Assembly: GCA_903825095.1 (NCBI GenBank)
Contig: CAIJZF010000276.1
Span: forward strand, 1 to 9,658
Source of the DNA: an uncultured Bacteroidota bacterium
GTDB lineage: Bacteria > Bacteroidota > Bacteroidia > Chitinophagales > Chitinophagaceae
Reading direction: 5' to 3'
Length of the DNA: 9,658 nt
Shown in pieces: positions 1 through 8,869 of this stretch. The first letter of the stretch is position 1. Each line of letters begins with the position of its first letter. Under the pieces are notes generated by a model. The model was not told the origin of the DNA, made no database searches, and saw nothing but the letters and a program-made list of their open reading frames with translations. Made by a program: the position numbers and the translations under genes.

Positions 1-42
1 ACATAATTTATTGTTAATGAATACTAAACAGTTAATTTTTTT

Positions 43-50
43 TAACTTTG
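43..50 (+). promoter_or_regulatory. Bacteroidota-type -7 promoter box upstream of serA
   Basis: TAACTTTG matches the Bacteroidota sigma factor -7 consensus TAnnTTTG at all fixed positions. Only four bases separate it from the serA ATG at 55. No convincing -33 TTTG element lies at the usual spacing; the nearest TTG (11-13) is too far away. If the box is real, transcription would begin at or just before the start codon, giving a leaderless or nearly leaderless mRNA. Confidence 0.5.
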
Positions 51-54
51 TGCC

Positions 55-1293
55 ATGAGTAATTTTGATGCCACCAGCTATCCTAAGGATAAAATTAAGG
101 TCTTATTCCTTGAAAACATAAGTGATAAGGCGGTTCAGTATTTTAAAGACCAAGGATATACCGATGTTAAAAAGGTATCTGGGGCTTTGAGTGAAGAGGA
201 ATTAATCAAGATTATTAAGGACGTTCACATTTTAGGTATTCGTTCTAAAACCTTTATTTCTAAAAAAGTTTTAGACAGTGCAAAAAAATTACAAGCCATT
301 GGATGTTTTTGTATTGGCATTAATCAAGTGGACTTAAAAGCTTGTAAACAAAAAGGGGTAGCTGTTTTCAATGCACCTTATAGTAATACAAGATCTGTTG
401 CTGAATTAGTCATTGGGGCATCTATTATGCTTATTCGTAAAATTATAGATAAAAATACTGCTGCCCATAAAGGTATTTGGAATAAAGAAGCCAAAGGAAG
501 TTTTGAACTAAGAGGAAAAACTTTAGGCATTATTGGTTATGGTAATATTGGTACGCAGTTAAGTATCATGGCAGAAGCCATGGGAATGAAAATTCAATTC
601 TATGATATTGAAACAAAACTTCCATTAGGAAATGCGAAGCCTGCAAAATCTATAAAGGATATTGTAAGTAGTTCTGATATTATTTCTTTGCATGTTCCTG
701 AAACCAGTCAAACAAAAAATTTAATTAGCAAGTCGGTAATAAGTCAATTCAAACAAGGATCTATTTTAATAAATTATGCGCGTGGAGAAGTAGTAGACCT
801 TGACGCTTTAAGCAAGGCTATCATTGATAAAAAAATAGGAGGGGCTGCCATTGATGTATTTCCTATAGAGCCTGAAAAAAATGGTGATGTATTCACCACT
901 CCGCTACAAGGCTTAGCCAACGTGATGCTGACGCCACATATAGGTGGATCAACGGAAGAAGCACAAGAAAATATTGGAGAAGATGTAAGTATAAAATTAT
1001 ATCAATATTTAGAGCGTGGGGTATCTTATGGTTCACATACTATTCCTTCCATTAGTTTACCGCCAGTTGAAAACGCACATCGTATTTTACATATTCACAA
1101 TAATGTACCGGGTGTATTGAGCGCGATTAATACAGTGATGTCTAAAAATAAAATAAATATTGTGGGGCAATATTTAAAAACCAATGATGAAATTGGCTAT
1201 GTGGTATTAGATGTCGATTCTAAATTATCGAAAACCGCCATTGCGCTTTTAAAAGAAGTGAAACATACTATTAGAGCGCGTATGTTGTATTAG
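55..1293 (+). CDS. serA: D-3-phosphoglycerate dehydrogenase (E. coli type, with C-terminal ACT domain)
   Basis: This cytoplasmic enzyme oxidises 3-phosphoglycerate to 3-phosphohydroxypyruvate with NAD+, the first committed step of serine synthesis. The 412 residues align almost end to end with the 410-residue E. coli SerA. Visible landmarks are the substrate-binding GIRSK (61-65), the Rossmann GYGNIG (161-166) followed by Asp184 for NAD, and the catalytic trio Arg243, Glu272 and His295. A short ACT domain (about 341-412) ends in the IRARMLY-type C-terminus. His348, Asn350 and Asn368 match the serine-binding residues of the E. coli ACT domain, so feedback inhibition by serine is probably kept. 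The ATG at 55 is chosen because it gives the family length and no later start fits. There is no Shine-Dalgarno sequence, and a -7 promoter box lies four bases upstream. The gene converges on cutC with 10 bases between stops. Identification is secure. Confidence 0.97.
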   Translation: MSNFDATSYPKDKIKVLFLENISDKAVQYFKDQGYTDVKKVSGALSEEELIKIIKDVHILGIRSKTFISKKVLDSAKKLQAIGCFCIGINQVDLKACKQKGVAVFNAPYSNTRSVAELVIGASIMLIRKIIDKNTAAHKGIWNKEAKGSFELRGKTLGIIGYGNIGTQLSIMAEAMGMKIQFYDIETKLPLGNAKPAKSIKDIVSSSDIISLHVPETSQTKNLISKSVISQFKQGSILINYARGEVVDLDALSKAIIDKKIGGAAIDVFPIEPEKNGDVFTTPLQGLANVMLTPHIGGSTEEAQENIGEDVSIKLYQYLERGVSYGSHTIPSISLPPVENAHRILHIHNNVPGVLSAINTVMSKNKINIVGQYLKTNDEIGYVVLDVDSKLSKTAIALLKEVKHTIRARMLY

Positions 1294-1303
1294 TAGATTT
1301 TAT

Positions 1304-2029
1304 TTAGGAATGCAATTGTTCTAACATTTTTTTAATCTCATCAGTATCTACAGCTGTGGCTTGTAAATTTTCATTCATAGAATCTTTAGCATAAAGCATT
1401 TGAGTAGGTAGCATTTTTCTTGCACTGCTATGCATTTCTTTAGCACCTGTTGCCTGCATAATTTCTTTGATATTATTAGAACGCACACCAGAGCCTGGCA
1501 TTATTATAATTCTATCACCCGCTTGTTCCACTAATTTTTTTAATAAGGGCATTGCATCTGCTGCATTAGATACTTGACCACTGGTTAAAATACGTTTACA
1601 ACCTGTTGCAATAATATCTTCTAATGCTTTGAAAGGGTCATTACACCTATCAAAGGCCCTGTGAAAACTAACTTCCATGGGGCTTGCTAAATCCACTAAT
1701 CTTTTGGTTCTTAGCGTATCAATGCTTCCATCGGCATTTAATAATCCTAAAACAACTCCAGGGTAATCTAATTTTCTAACCATAAGTATATCAGATCTCA
1801 TGGCATTAAATTCATTTTCCGTATATAAAAAATCGCCTCCTCTAGGTCGAATGATAGGAAATACTGGTTTTGATGTTAAGGAAATTAAAGTAGATAAACT
1901 TCCAAAGGAAGGGGTAGTACCGCCTTCTTGAGGGTTCTCGCAAAATTCAATTCTATCGGCACCTGCTTTAATAGCAGCTAAAGCGGCCTCCACCGAAAAA
2001 ACAGCTATCTCCAATTTTATTTTTGACAT
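1304..2029 (-). CDS. cutC: CutC family TIM-barrel protein
   Basis: The 241-residue protein is a full-length member of the CutC family (PF03932), a single TIM barrel, predicted cytoplasmic as no signal peptide is seen. Family motifs are all present: CENPQEGGTTPS (30-41), IRPRGGDF (60-67), SFHRAFD (121-127), LTSGQ (148-152), PGSGVR (178-183) and HSSA (200-203). The name comes from a copper-tolerance phenotype in E. coli, but that phenotype was later attributed to the small RNA MicL encoded in the 3' part of the E. coli gene, so the protein's own function is unsettled. Here the start lies seven bases after the stop of the glycosylasparaginase gene, so the two are almost certainly cotranscribed. 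This context suggests a link to glycan or amino-sugar breakdown rather than copper, but that is inference. No copper gene is in the window. Confidence 0.93.
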   Translation of the reverse strand: MSKIKLEIAVFSVEAALAAIKAGADRIEFCENPQEGGTTPSFGSLSTLISLTSKPVFPIIRPRGGDFLYTENEFNAMRSDILMVRKLDYPGVVLGLLNADGSIDTLRTKRLVDLASPMEVSFHRAFDRCNDPFKALEDIIATGCKRILTSGQVSNAADAMPLLKKLVEQAGDRIIIMPGSGVRSNNIKEIMQATGAKEMHSSARKMLPTQMLYAKDSMNENLQATAVDTDEIKKMLEQLHS

Positions 2030-2036
2030 AATTGAA

Positions 2037-3110
2037 TTAATCTAAAGAAGATGATTCGAATAATTTATTCCCATCCTTAGTATGCACAGCATAATTAAAA
2101 CCTTTATGTAATGCATAAGCACCCGCTTCGCCTATTCTATTCAGTGCAATAAAACAAACTTGAATATCCTTTGCCTTTTCTTTTTTAATTCTTCTTATTC
2201 TTTCCACCACAAATTTACAAGCCTCTGCTGGAGATTTACCTTGTCTCATTTGTTCCACTACAGCACTAGCACCAGCCACACGAATCACATCTTCTCCTTG
2301 TCCAGTGGCTACCACAGCGCCCACTTCATTGTCTACATATAAACCAGCTCCAATAATAGGAGAGTCGCCTAAACGGCCTCTCATTTTAAAACCCGCACCA
2401 CTGGTCGTACAACTGCCAGACAAGTTTCCAAAACTATCTAAGGCAATCATTCCAATAGTATCATGGTTCCAATCTCCATTACTAAGTTTATGTGGCGCCA
2501 TTAAAGAAGGATCTAATTGACTAGTAGCTTGTTTTCTTTCAATATTAATAACTGGTTTGTACTCCGATTTTTTTAACCAATTTTCATAAGATGATTTTGC
2601 ATCTTTTGATAAGGTATCTGGCTCTAAGGGGAAGCCTTCAGACACAGCAAATTGTTGTGCGCCTTCACCCACCAGCATTACATGGGGTGTTTTTTCCATC
2701 ACTCTTCTAGCCACTGATATAGGATGTTTAATACGCTCTAAAAAAGCAACGCTACCGCAATTAAATTCATGATCCATGATAGAAGCATCTAAAGTCACAT
2801 GACCATCTCTATCGGGGTTACCACTTAAACCTACACAACAGTTAATTTCATCCTCAGTTACTTTCACACCATTTTCAACCGCATCTAATGCCTTTCCACC
2901 TACACCAATTACTTTCCATGCAGCAAGGTTAGCTGCTAAACCCGCATCCCATGTAGAAACCACTACAGGATTCACCAATGGATTTAAATTGCTAATTGTA
3001 TTCGATCCGCCAGTAATATCTTGTACCGTTTTAGGAATAAAGCCAGTGATGGTAAAACTTGAAATACCTAAACCACTTAGGTTCAAAAATTTTCTGCGAT
3101 CCATGCTCAT
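2037..3110 (-). CDS. N4-(beta-N-acetylglucosaminyl)-L-asparaginase (glycosylasparaginase), exported
   Basis: This Ntn-hydrolase cleaves the amide bond joining GlcNAc to asparagine, the last step in N-glycoprotein breakdown. The 357-residue precursor is very similar to the Elizabethkingia (Flavobacterium) meningoseptica enzyme. The N-terminus has a Tat-type signal, DRRKFLNLSGLGISSF, with arginines 5-6, implying export after folding. The precursor should self-cleave between Asp217 and Thr218 in HDTIGM, making Thr218 the nucleophile. Trp54 (STW), Arg246 and Asp249 (GRLGDSP) and Thr269-Gly270 (ATGQGE) match the known substrate pocket. Residues about 192-214 form an extra linker before the cleavage site that I do not recall in the E. 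meningoseptica protein. Met1 and Met3 are both possible starts and do not alter the signal. It leads a unit with cutC and diverges from the kinase gene. Isoaspartyl peptidase is less likely given the motif match. Confidence 0.95.
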   Translation of the reverse strand: MSMDRRKFLNLSGLGISSFTITGFIPKTVQDITGGSNTISNLNPLVNPVVVSTWDAGLAANLAAWKVIGVGGKALDAVENGVKVTEDEINCCVGLSGNPDRDGHVTLDASIMDHEFNCGSVAFLERIKHPISVARRVMEKTPHVMLVGEGAQQFAVSEGFPLEPDTLSKDAKSSYENWLKKSEYKPVINIERKQATSQLDPSLMAPHKLSNGDWNHDTIGMIALDSFGNLSGSCTTSGAGFKMRGRLGDSPIIGAGLYVDNEVGAVVATGQGEDVIRVAGASAVVEQMRQGKSPAEACKFVVERIRRIKKEKAKDIQVCFIALNRIGEAGAYALHKGFNYAVHTKDGNKLFESSSLD

Positions 3111-3183
3111 AGGTGTTCTTTTATATTAATATCAAGGTACGAACAATGCGCATATTTTTAGTACTTTTAATTATAAAATTTAT
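3111..3183. promoter_or_regulatory. Divergent promoter region between the glycosylasparaginase and NahK-like genes
   Basis: This 73-bp gap must hold the promoters for both divergent genes. On the plus strand TACTTTTA (3162-3169) is a 7/8 match to TAnnTTTG and lies 14 bases before the kinase ATG. On the minus strand TACCTTGA (complement of 3132-3139) is a looser match, 21 bases before the glycosylasparaginase start. Neither has a clear -33 element. The gap also contains the perfect palindromes ATATTAATAT (3123-3132) and ATGCGCAT (3146-3153). The latter is the only GC-containing palindrome here and lies between the two candidate boxes, where a regulator could affect both genes. An operator role is a guess. 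Confidence 0.4.
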
Positions 3184-4200
3184 ATGCAAGAAATTTTTTC
3201 ATTATATGGTTGGCAGGTAGATAGTTACGAGCCCATTCAGCAGGGTTTAATCAATAGTACTTATTCTATTGAAACAAATAATGGCAAGTTTATTTTGCAA
3301 TCCATTAACCATCGTATTTTCAAAAGTCCTTCAGCTATTGATTATAATATCAATGCTATTTCAAAGTACTTGCAAAAACATCATCCCAATTATTTATTTA
3401 CCCATTTAGTCCCGACATTGAATGGGAATACTTTAGTGAACTGGGAAGGTGCTTATTATAGAGCCTTTCATAAAATTGAGGGCTATGCTTTAAGTGTTTT
3501 AGAAAATGAAAATCAAGTAGGAGAGGCTGCTATGCAATTTGCGGGCTTTACCCATGTTTTAAAAAACTTCGAGGTCAATCAATTAAAAGATACCCTTCCC
3601 AATTTTCATAACTTAGATTTAAGATACCATCAATTTTCCGAGGCCATTATAAAAGGCAATGCTCAAAGAATTGCCGACACCGAAGAAGCTATTTCATTTC
3701 TAGCCTCTCATAAAAAATATGTAGATATATATAATCATTTTATTGAGCATGCTGAAGTAAAAAAACGCGTTACCCATCACGATACCAAAATAAGTAATGT
3801 GCTATTTCAAAAAAAGGAAGGCATAGAAAAGGCCATTTGCGTCATTGATTTAGATACGGTAATGGCCGGTTATTTTATAAGTGATATAGGGGATAGTTGC
3901 CGCACATGTTTATGCGCCGTTTCTGAAGAGGAAAAAGATTTAAATAAAGTAGTGGTAGATCCCGCTAAATGGAAGGCGCTAGAAAAGGGTTACTTGCATT
4001 TAATGCAAGATGAGTTATCCAATTTTGAAAGGGACCATTTTTTCTATTCAGGGCAATTTATGATATACATGCAAGCTCTTCGTTTTTTAAGCGATCATTT
4101 AAATAATGATATATACTATGGCGCCAAGTATGAAGGTCAGAACTTAGTGCGTACGCTGAATCAAATACGATTATTAGAGCAGTATAATAAATTGAATTAA
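3184..4200 (+). CDS. nahK: N-acetylhexosamine 1-kinase (NahK-like, APH fold)
   Basis: The 338-residue protein has the aminoglycoside-phosphotransferase kinase fold and matches Bifidobacterium NahK along its length, including the distinctive C-terminal segment RFLSDHLNNDIYYGAKY (300-316) and NLVRT (320-324). NahK phosphorylates GlcNAc or GalNAc at C1 using ATP, feeding UDP-sugar or hexosamine metabolism without passing through the 6-phosphate. The Brenner motif H198-x-D200-xxxx-N205 carries the catalytic Asp200, and IDLD (221-224) with DIGDS (234-238) gives the metal-binding region. No signal peptide or membrane segment is seen, so it should be cytoplasmic. It lies between genes for glycosylasparaginase and GH109, enzymes that would supply GlcNAc and GalNAc, which supports the HexNAc assignment over other APH-fold kinases. 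A CxxCxC cluster (239-244) follows the metal site. Exact sugar preference cannot be read from sequence. Confidence 0.85.
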   Translation: MQEIFSLYGWQVDSYEPIQQGLINSTYSIETNNGKFILQSINHRIFKSPSAIDYNINAISKYLQKHHPNYLFTHLVPTLNGNTLVNWEGAYYRAFHKIEGYALSVLENENQVGEAAMQFAGFTHVLKNFEVNQLKDTLPNFHNLDLRYHQFSEAIIKGNAQRIADTEEAISFLASHKKYVDIYNHFIEHAEVKKRVTHHDTKISNVLFQKKEGIEKAICVIDLDTVMAGYFISDIGDSCRTCLCAVSEEEKDLNKVVVDPAKWKALEKGYLHLMQDELSNFERDHFFYSGQFMIYMQALRFLSDHLNNDIYYGAKYEGQNLVRTLNQIRLLEQYNKLN

Positions 4201-4210
4201 AGAAGTTCTA

Positions 4211-4248
4211 TTAAATTATATCTATAATTAATTATCTCTATAATTTAA
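4211..4248. terminator. AT-only concentric palindrome at convergent gene ends, possible bidirectional terminator
   Basis: TTAAATTATA (4211-4220) and TATAATTTAA (4239-4248) are perfect 10-base inverted arms. Between them lies the perfect palindrome ATAATTAATTAT (4224-4235), with the same centre (4229.5) and separated from the arms by three mismatched bases per side. The structure starts 10 bases after the kinase stop and is centred on the stop codon of the M20 gene (4228-4230). Its location between two convergent genes suits a two-way terminator, but the stem is all A-U pairs and therefore weak, so this is tentative. Confidence 0.4.
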
Positions 4249-5685
4249 AGCAGGAGGGCGGTCTCCCAATAATGCCTGGTATTTATAATCTCCTTTTTGC
4301 TTTATAAATTCTTCTTTTGCTTTTTGAATGGTAGCAGGGCTATTATAAAAATCTATCGCCGTCATGGCCATTACTTTTGCTGCATTGATCATTCCTTTCG
4401 CAGCAATTTCAGTGGTACCACAAGAAACTGCCTGCCAACTATGAGCAGGAGTGCCAGGTACCCAAGTAGCTGTGCTTAAACCCACCGTAGGAATCGTATA
4501 ACTCACATCACCCACATCGGTAGAACCGCCACCAGCAGTAAAATCAACTTTCATGGGAAAAACTTTCTGTGCATCTTCAATAGGAGGGATAGTTCCTAGA
4601 AAACTTTTCTGCAAGTTCTTTGCAAATTCTTTTTCAGCTTCTGTATATGAAATACCACCAACGGCTTCTAAATTTAACTGCATGACATCGGCCAAGGTTT
4701 TATTCAATAATAAATCATGGGTGCCATCAATAACTTCATATTTCATGGTAGTACCTGTACCTATAGCAGCGCCTTCTGCAGCCTTGGTCACTCTATTAAA
4801 AATTTCTACAACTTTATCTCTTTTAGGATGTCTTACATAATAAAATACTTCTGCAAAATCTGGTACTACATTCGGCGCCTTACCGCCACTCGTAATCACA
4901 TAATGTATTCTTGTTTCTTGTGGAATATGTTCACGCATCATGTTTACCATATTGTCCATAGCTTCCACTGCATCTAATGCAGAACGACCTTGTTCTGGAG
5001 AAGCAGCAGCATGTGCTGATACACCATAAAATCTAAACTTAGCCGACTTATAGGCTAAAGCGCTTTTCATAGTTACTTCATTTTTATTACCTGGATGCCA
5101 ATGAATGGCTACATCTAAATCGTCCATCACTCCCGATCTCACTAAATATACTTTACCGCCACCGCCTTCTTCTGCAGGGCTTCCATAAACACGAATAGTT
5201 CCTTTTATTTTTCCTGACTCAATTAATTTTTTAATAGCTATACCTGCTGAAACAGAAGCTGTTCCAAATAAATCATGGCCACAACCATGTCCTGCATTTT
5301 TACCAGCTATAATTGCTTTTTCTGAATTTCCACCTTCTTGAGCTAATCCTGGAAGTGCATCGTACTCGGCTAAAATTCCAATGATGGGTTTACCAGAACC
5401 ATAACTTGCCATAAAGGCAGTAGGCATATCACCTACACCGGTGGTTACTTTAAACCCTGCTTCTTGTAAATGTTGCACATGTAAAGCAGCACTTTTAGAT
5501 TCTTTAAAACCTACTTCAGCATATTCCCATAACTGTCTAGTGGTTTTTTTATCTTGCTCGTAAGCATTATTTAAAATAGTTTTTACTTCTTCTTTGGCTT
5601 TTTGCACAGAAGGGTCTTGTGCTTGCACAGAAAAAGAGCATAAACAAATACCTAAAATGGATAGGAGGGAAGAAGGTCGGTTCAT
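4228..5685 (-). CDS. Exported M20 family amidohydrolase, AbgB-like
   Basis: This is a predicted zinc-dependent amidohydrolase of peptidase family M20, closest in architecture to E. coli AbgB (p-aminobenzoyl-glutamate hydrolase subunit B, 481 residues). The 485-residue precursor begins with a Sec signal peptide (about 1-22, probable cleavage after VQA), which E. coli AbgB lacks, so it acts outside the cytoplasm. Metal-site residues visible are Cys135 and His137 in GHGCGH, Glu172-Glu173 in AEEGG (catalytic and metal-binding), His197 in HWHPG and His415 in GTPAHSW. STDVGDVSY (388-396) is also typical of AbgB. The lid or dimerisation domain lies at about 210-325. No AbgA partner is present. The start is 44 bases after the GH109 stop, so cotranscription with GH109 is likely. 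The substrate is unknown; an N-acyl amino acid, a peptide or a glycan-derived amide are all possible. Confidence 0.88.
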   Translation of the reverse strand: MNRPSSLLSILGICLCSFSVQAQDPSVQKAKEEVKTILNNAYEQDKKTTRQLWEYAEVGFKESKSAALHVQHLQEAGFKVTTGVGDMPTAFMASYGSGKPIIGILAEYDALPGLAQEGGNSEKAIIAGKNAGHGCGHDLFGTASVSAGIAIKKLIESGKIKGTIRVYGSPAEEGGGGKVYLVRSGVMDDLDVAIHWHPGNKNEVTMKSALAYKSAKFRFYGVSAHAAASPEQGRSALDAVEAMDNMVNMMREHIPQETRIHYVITSGGKAPNVVPDFAEVFYYVRHPKRDKVVEIFNRVTKAAEGAAIGTGTTMKYEVIDGTHDLLLNKTLADVMQLNLEAVGGISYTEAEKEFAKNLQKSFLGTIPPIEDAQKVFPMKVDFTAGGGSTDVGDVSYTIPTVGLSTATWVPGTPAHSWQAVSCGTTEIAAKGMINAAKVMAMTAIDFYNSPATIQKAKEEFIKQKGDYKYQALLGDRPPALNYRDN

Positions 5686-5729
5686 ATTATTATATTTAAT
5701 AAAACTAATTTGAATAGAGTAGGGTTAGA

Positions 5730-7355
<1,626 letters not shown>

Positions 7356-7382
7356 GTAAACCCCCGATTGCTCGAGGGTTAC
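7356..7382 (-). terminator. Terminator hairpin downstream of the TPR gene
   Basis: In minus-strand RNA, GUAACCCUCGA (7382-7372) pairs with UCGGGGGUUUAC (7367-7356) around a GCAA tetraloop of the GNRA class, with one bulged U and one U-G wobble. Read as plus-strand RNA the wobble becomes a C-A mismatch and the loop becomes UUGC, so the structure favours the minus strand. It begins 18 bases beyond the TPR gene stop. The U tract after it is poor (UUCUA), so termination efficiency is uncertain. Confidence 0.6.
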
Positions 7383-7387
7383 AAACT

Positions 7388-7409
7388 TCCTACTGATATC
7401 CTACTGATA
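7388..7409. repeat. 11-bp perfect tandem duplication across the TPR gene stop codon
   Basis: TCCTACTGATA occurs twice in direct succession (7388-7398 and 7399-7409). On the minus strand the first copy encountered contains the last codons and the TAG stop at 7401-7403, and the second copy lies wholly after it. The duplication therefore leaves the protein unchanged. It looks like a slippage event. Confidence 0.85.
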
Positions 7410-8765
7410 CTTGTCGTGTAGTTTATCGTAGATATTAAATTTAGCATCGAATTCATCAGAAGCTTTTTGATCCTTGCCTCTAGCTTTATCTCTTTTATAA
7501 GCGTACAATGTGGCTAAAAAATCCACCGATCTTGCAGCTACATTCTTTTCGCCTCTTTCTAATTTCTCCTTGTCTTTAATAACATTATAGGCTTTATCAA
7601 TCCACTCAATGGCTGCATCCACTTTTTCTTTTATGGGCGCATCAAGGCTAGTATTTATTTTTCTTACAGAATCTAATTGTGCTTTGTAAAAAGCATCAAA
7701 AGCCGCTTTCTTTTTAGGGTCCTTAGGTGCCGCTGGCTTATTGGTGTTAATAGTTTGTAAGGCCTTAATATTATCAGATACTTTCTCATCTAATACAGTG
7801 AATTGATTATAGTAGCTAATACCTGCGTTAAAAGCAGCTGCAAAATTCTTATTATTCATTGTATATGCCTTCTTGTATGCTTCAGCAGCTTTGGCTATGT
7901 ATTTATCTGAATTTTCTTGACTAACACCTTCTGTACTCTTACCAGACATAAACATATCACCAAACATCTGACACTCTAATTCTGATATTGAACCACCTGC
8001 CACTAATTTATCAAACATGGCCACTTTCTCTTCAATGCTTAAGTTCTTGTCTATATAGTCTGTGCCATACTCTACCCAGCTTTCATTTGGATAAGCCGCA
8101 GCCGACATCGCTAAATAAGTATCGAATTGTGCTTTGTCTTTCTTATTCGTTAATTGAATTAATAAGTATCTGTATACATCTACTAATTCTGGAGTAACCA
8201 CTTTATTGTCTACTAATCTTTTATAATAAAAAATAGTTTCGTCTAAATTACCTGCGTTTTGATTTGAATAGCCAGCATATATAATAGCTGTGGTATCAAA
8301 TTTTTGTTTAGAAGATGCCCAACCTTGCGCAAATATGATATCAGAATATTTTACTGCATTGATAAAATGAGCGGCTGCACCCTTCCAGCTTTTTACGTTG
8401 AAACTATCTACCCCACCTTTAAAACTTCTAATATATACATCAAAGAAAGGCTCTTGTCCATTGTCTTTCGCTAATTGTAAACTAGCATCGGCCTTGATAT
8501 ATTCATCTAATGAAGTTTTTACTTCATTATAAGCATTTGGATTCTTAACAGCATCCTTGTGGTAAGCACTATATATTTTAGACTTCCAATAATAAGCAGC
8601 TGCAGTTCCTGCTAAGCTTGCTTTTTTAGTGATTATTTTATCATAATCGGCCTTGGCGTCGTCGGTTTTACCAATTAGAAGATTTGTTTTTACTTTTTCA
8701 AAATCTTGGGCTTGCAAAGTTTGCATAGCTAACAAAATTGTTAAAACACCCATTAATTTTTTCAT
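7401..8765 (-). CDS. Secreted tetratricopeptide-type repeat protein of unknown function
   Basis: The 454-residue protein begins with a Sec signal peptide (MKKLMGVLTILLAMQTLQAQ, cleavage likely after LQA at 19), so it should be periplasmic. The rest is almost entirely helical in composition, with TPR-like units around 37-70, 125-165, 168-205, 289-322 and 383-425. The clearest is AAEAYKKAYTMNNKNFAAAFNAGISYYNQF (about 293-322), which has the expected small and aromatic residues. A Lys/Pro-rich stretch (340-354) divides the C-terminal part, and the tail is highly charged. There is no enzyme motif, lipobox or further membrane segment, so a scaffold or protein-binding role is inferred. It follows gyrA by 104 bases on the same strand; a possible promoter of its own lies in that gap, and a hairpin follows its stop. 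I do not recognise a specific family name. Confidence 0.8.
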   Translation of the reverse strand: MKKLMGVLTILLAMQTLQAQDFEKVKTNLLIGKTDDAKADYDKIITKKASLAGTAAAYYWKSKIYSAYHKDAVKNPNAYNEVKTSLDEYIKADASLQLAKDNGQEPFFDVYIRSFKGGVDSFNVKSWKGAAAHFINAVKYSDIIFAQGWASSKQKFDTTAIIYAGYSNQNAGNLDETIFYYKRLVDNKVVTPELVDVYRYLLIQLTNKKDKAQFDTYLAMSAAAYPNESWVEYGTDYIDKNLSIEEKVAMFDKLVAGGSISELECQMFGDMFMSGKSTEGVSQENSDKYIAKAAEAYKKAYTMNNKNFAAAFNAGISYYNQFTVLDEKVSDNIKALQTINTNKPAAPKDPKKKAAFDAFYKAQLDSVRKINTSLDAPIKEKVDAAIEWIDKAYNVIKDKEKLERGEKNVAARSVDFLATLYAYKRDKARGKDQKASDEFDAKFNIYDKLHDKYQ

Positions 8766-8796
8766 AGATCTATTTTTATTATGAATTATTATCTGC

Positions 8797-8804
8797 TAAA
8801 GTTA
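8797..8804 (-). promoter_or_regulatory. Possible -7 box for the TPR gene
   Basis: The minus strand reads TAACTTTA here, a 7/8 match to the Bacteroidota TAnnTTTG consensus, 31 bases before the TPR gene start. No clear -33 element is seen. If active, it would let the TPR gene be transcribed separately from gyrA. Confidence 0.35.
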
Positions 8805-8869
8805 TAGTTAAAATTTTATTTATTCTAGCTATTTGTGTTGATTGGTTGTCTGTTTTAATTACGATTCAA

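Noticed and set aside
1294..1335. Possible terminator between serA and cutC, from the T-run near 1326-1332
   Set aside because: The T-run lies inside cutC coding sequence and no convincing stem precedes it; GAA/TTC pairing around CAATTG is too weak.
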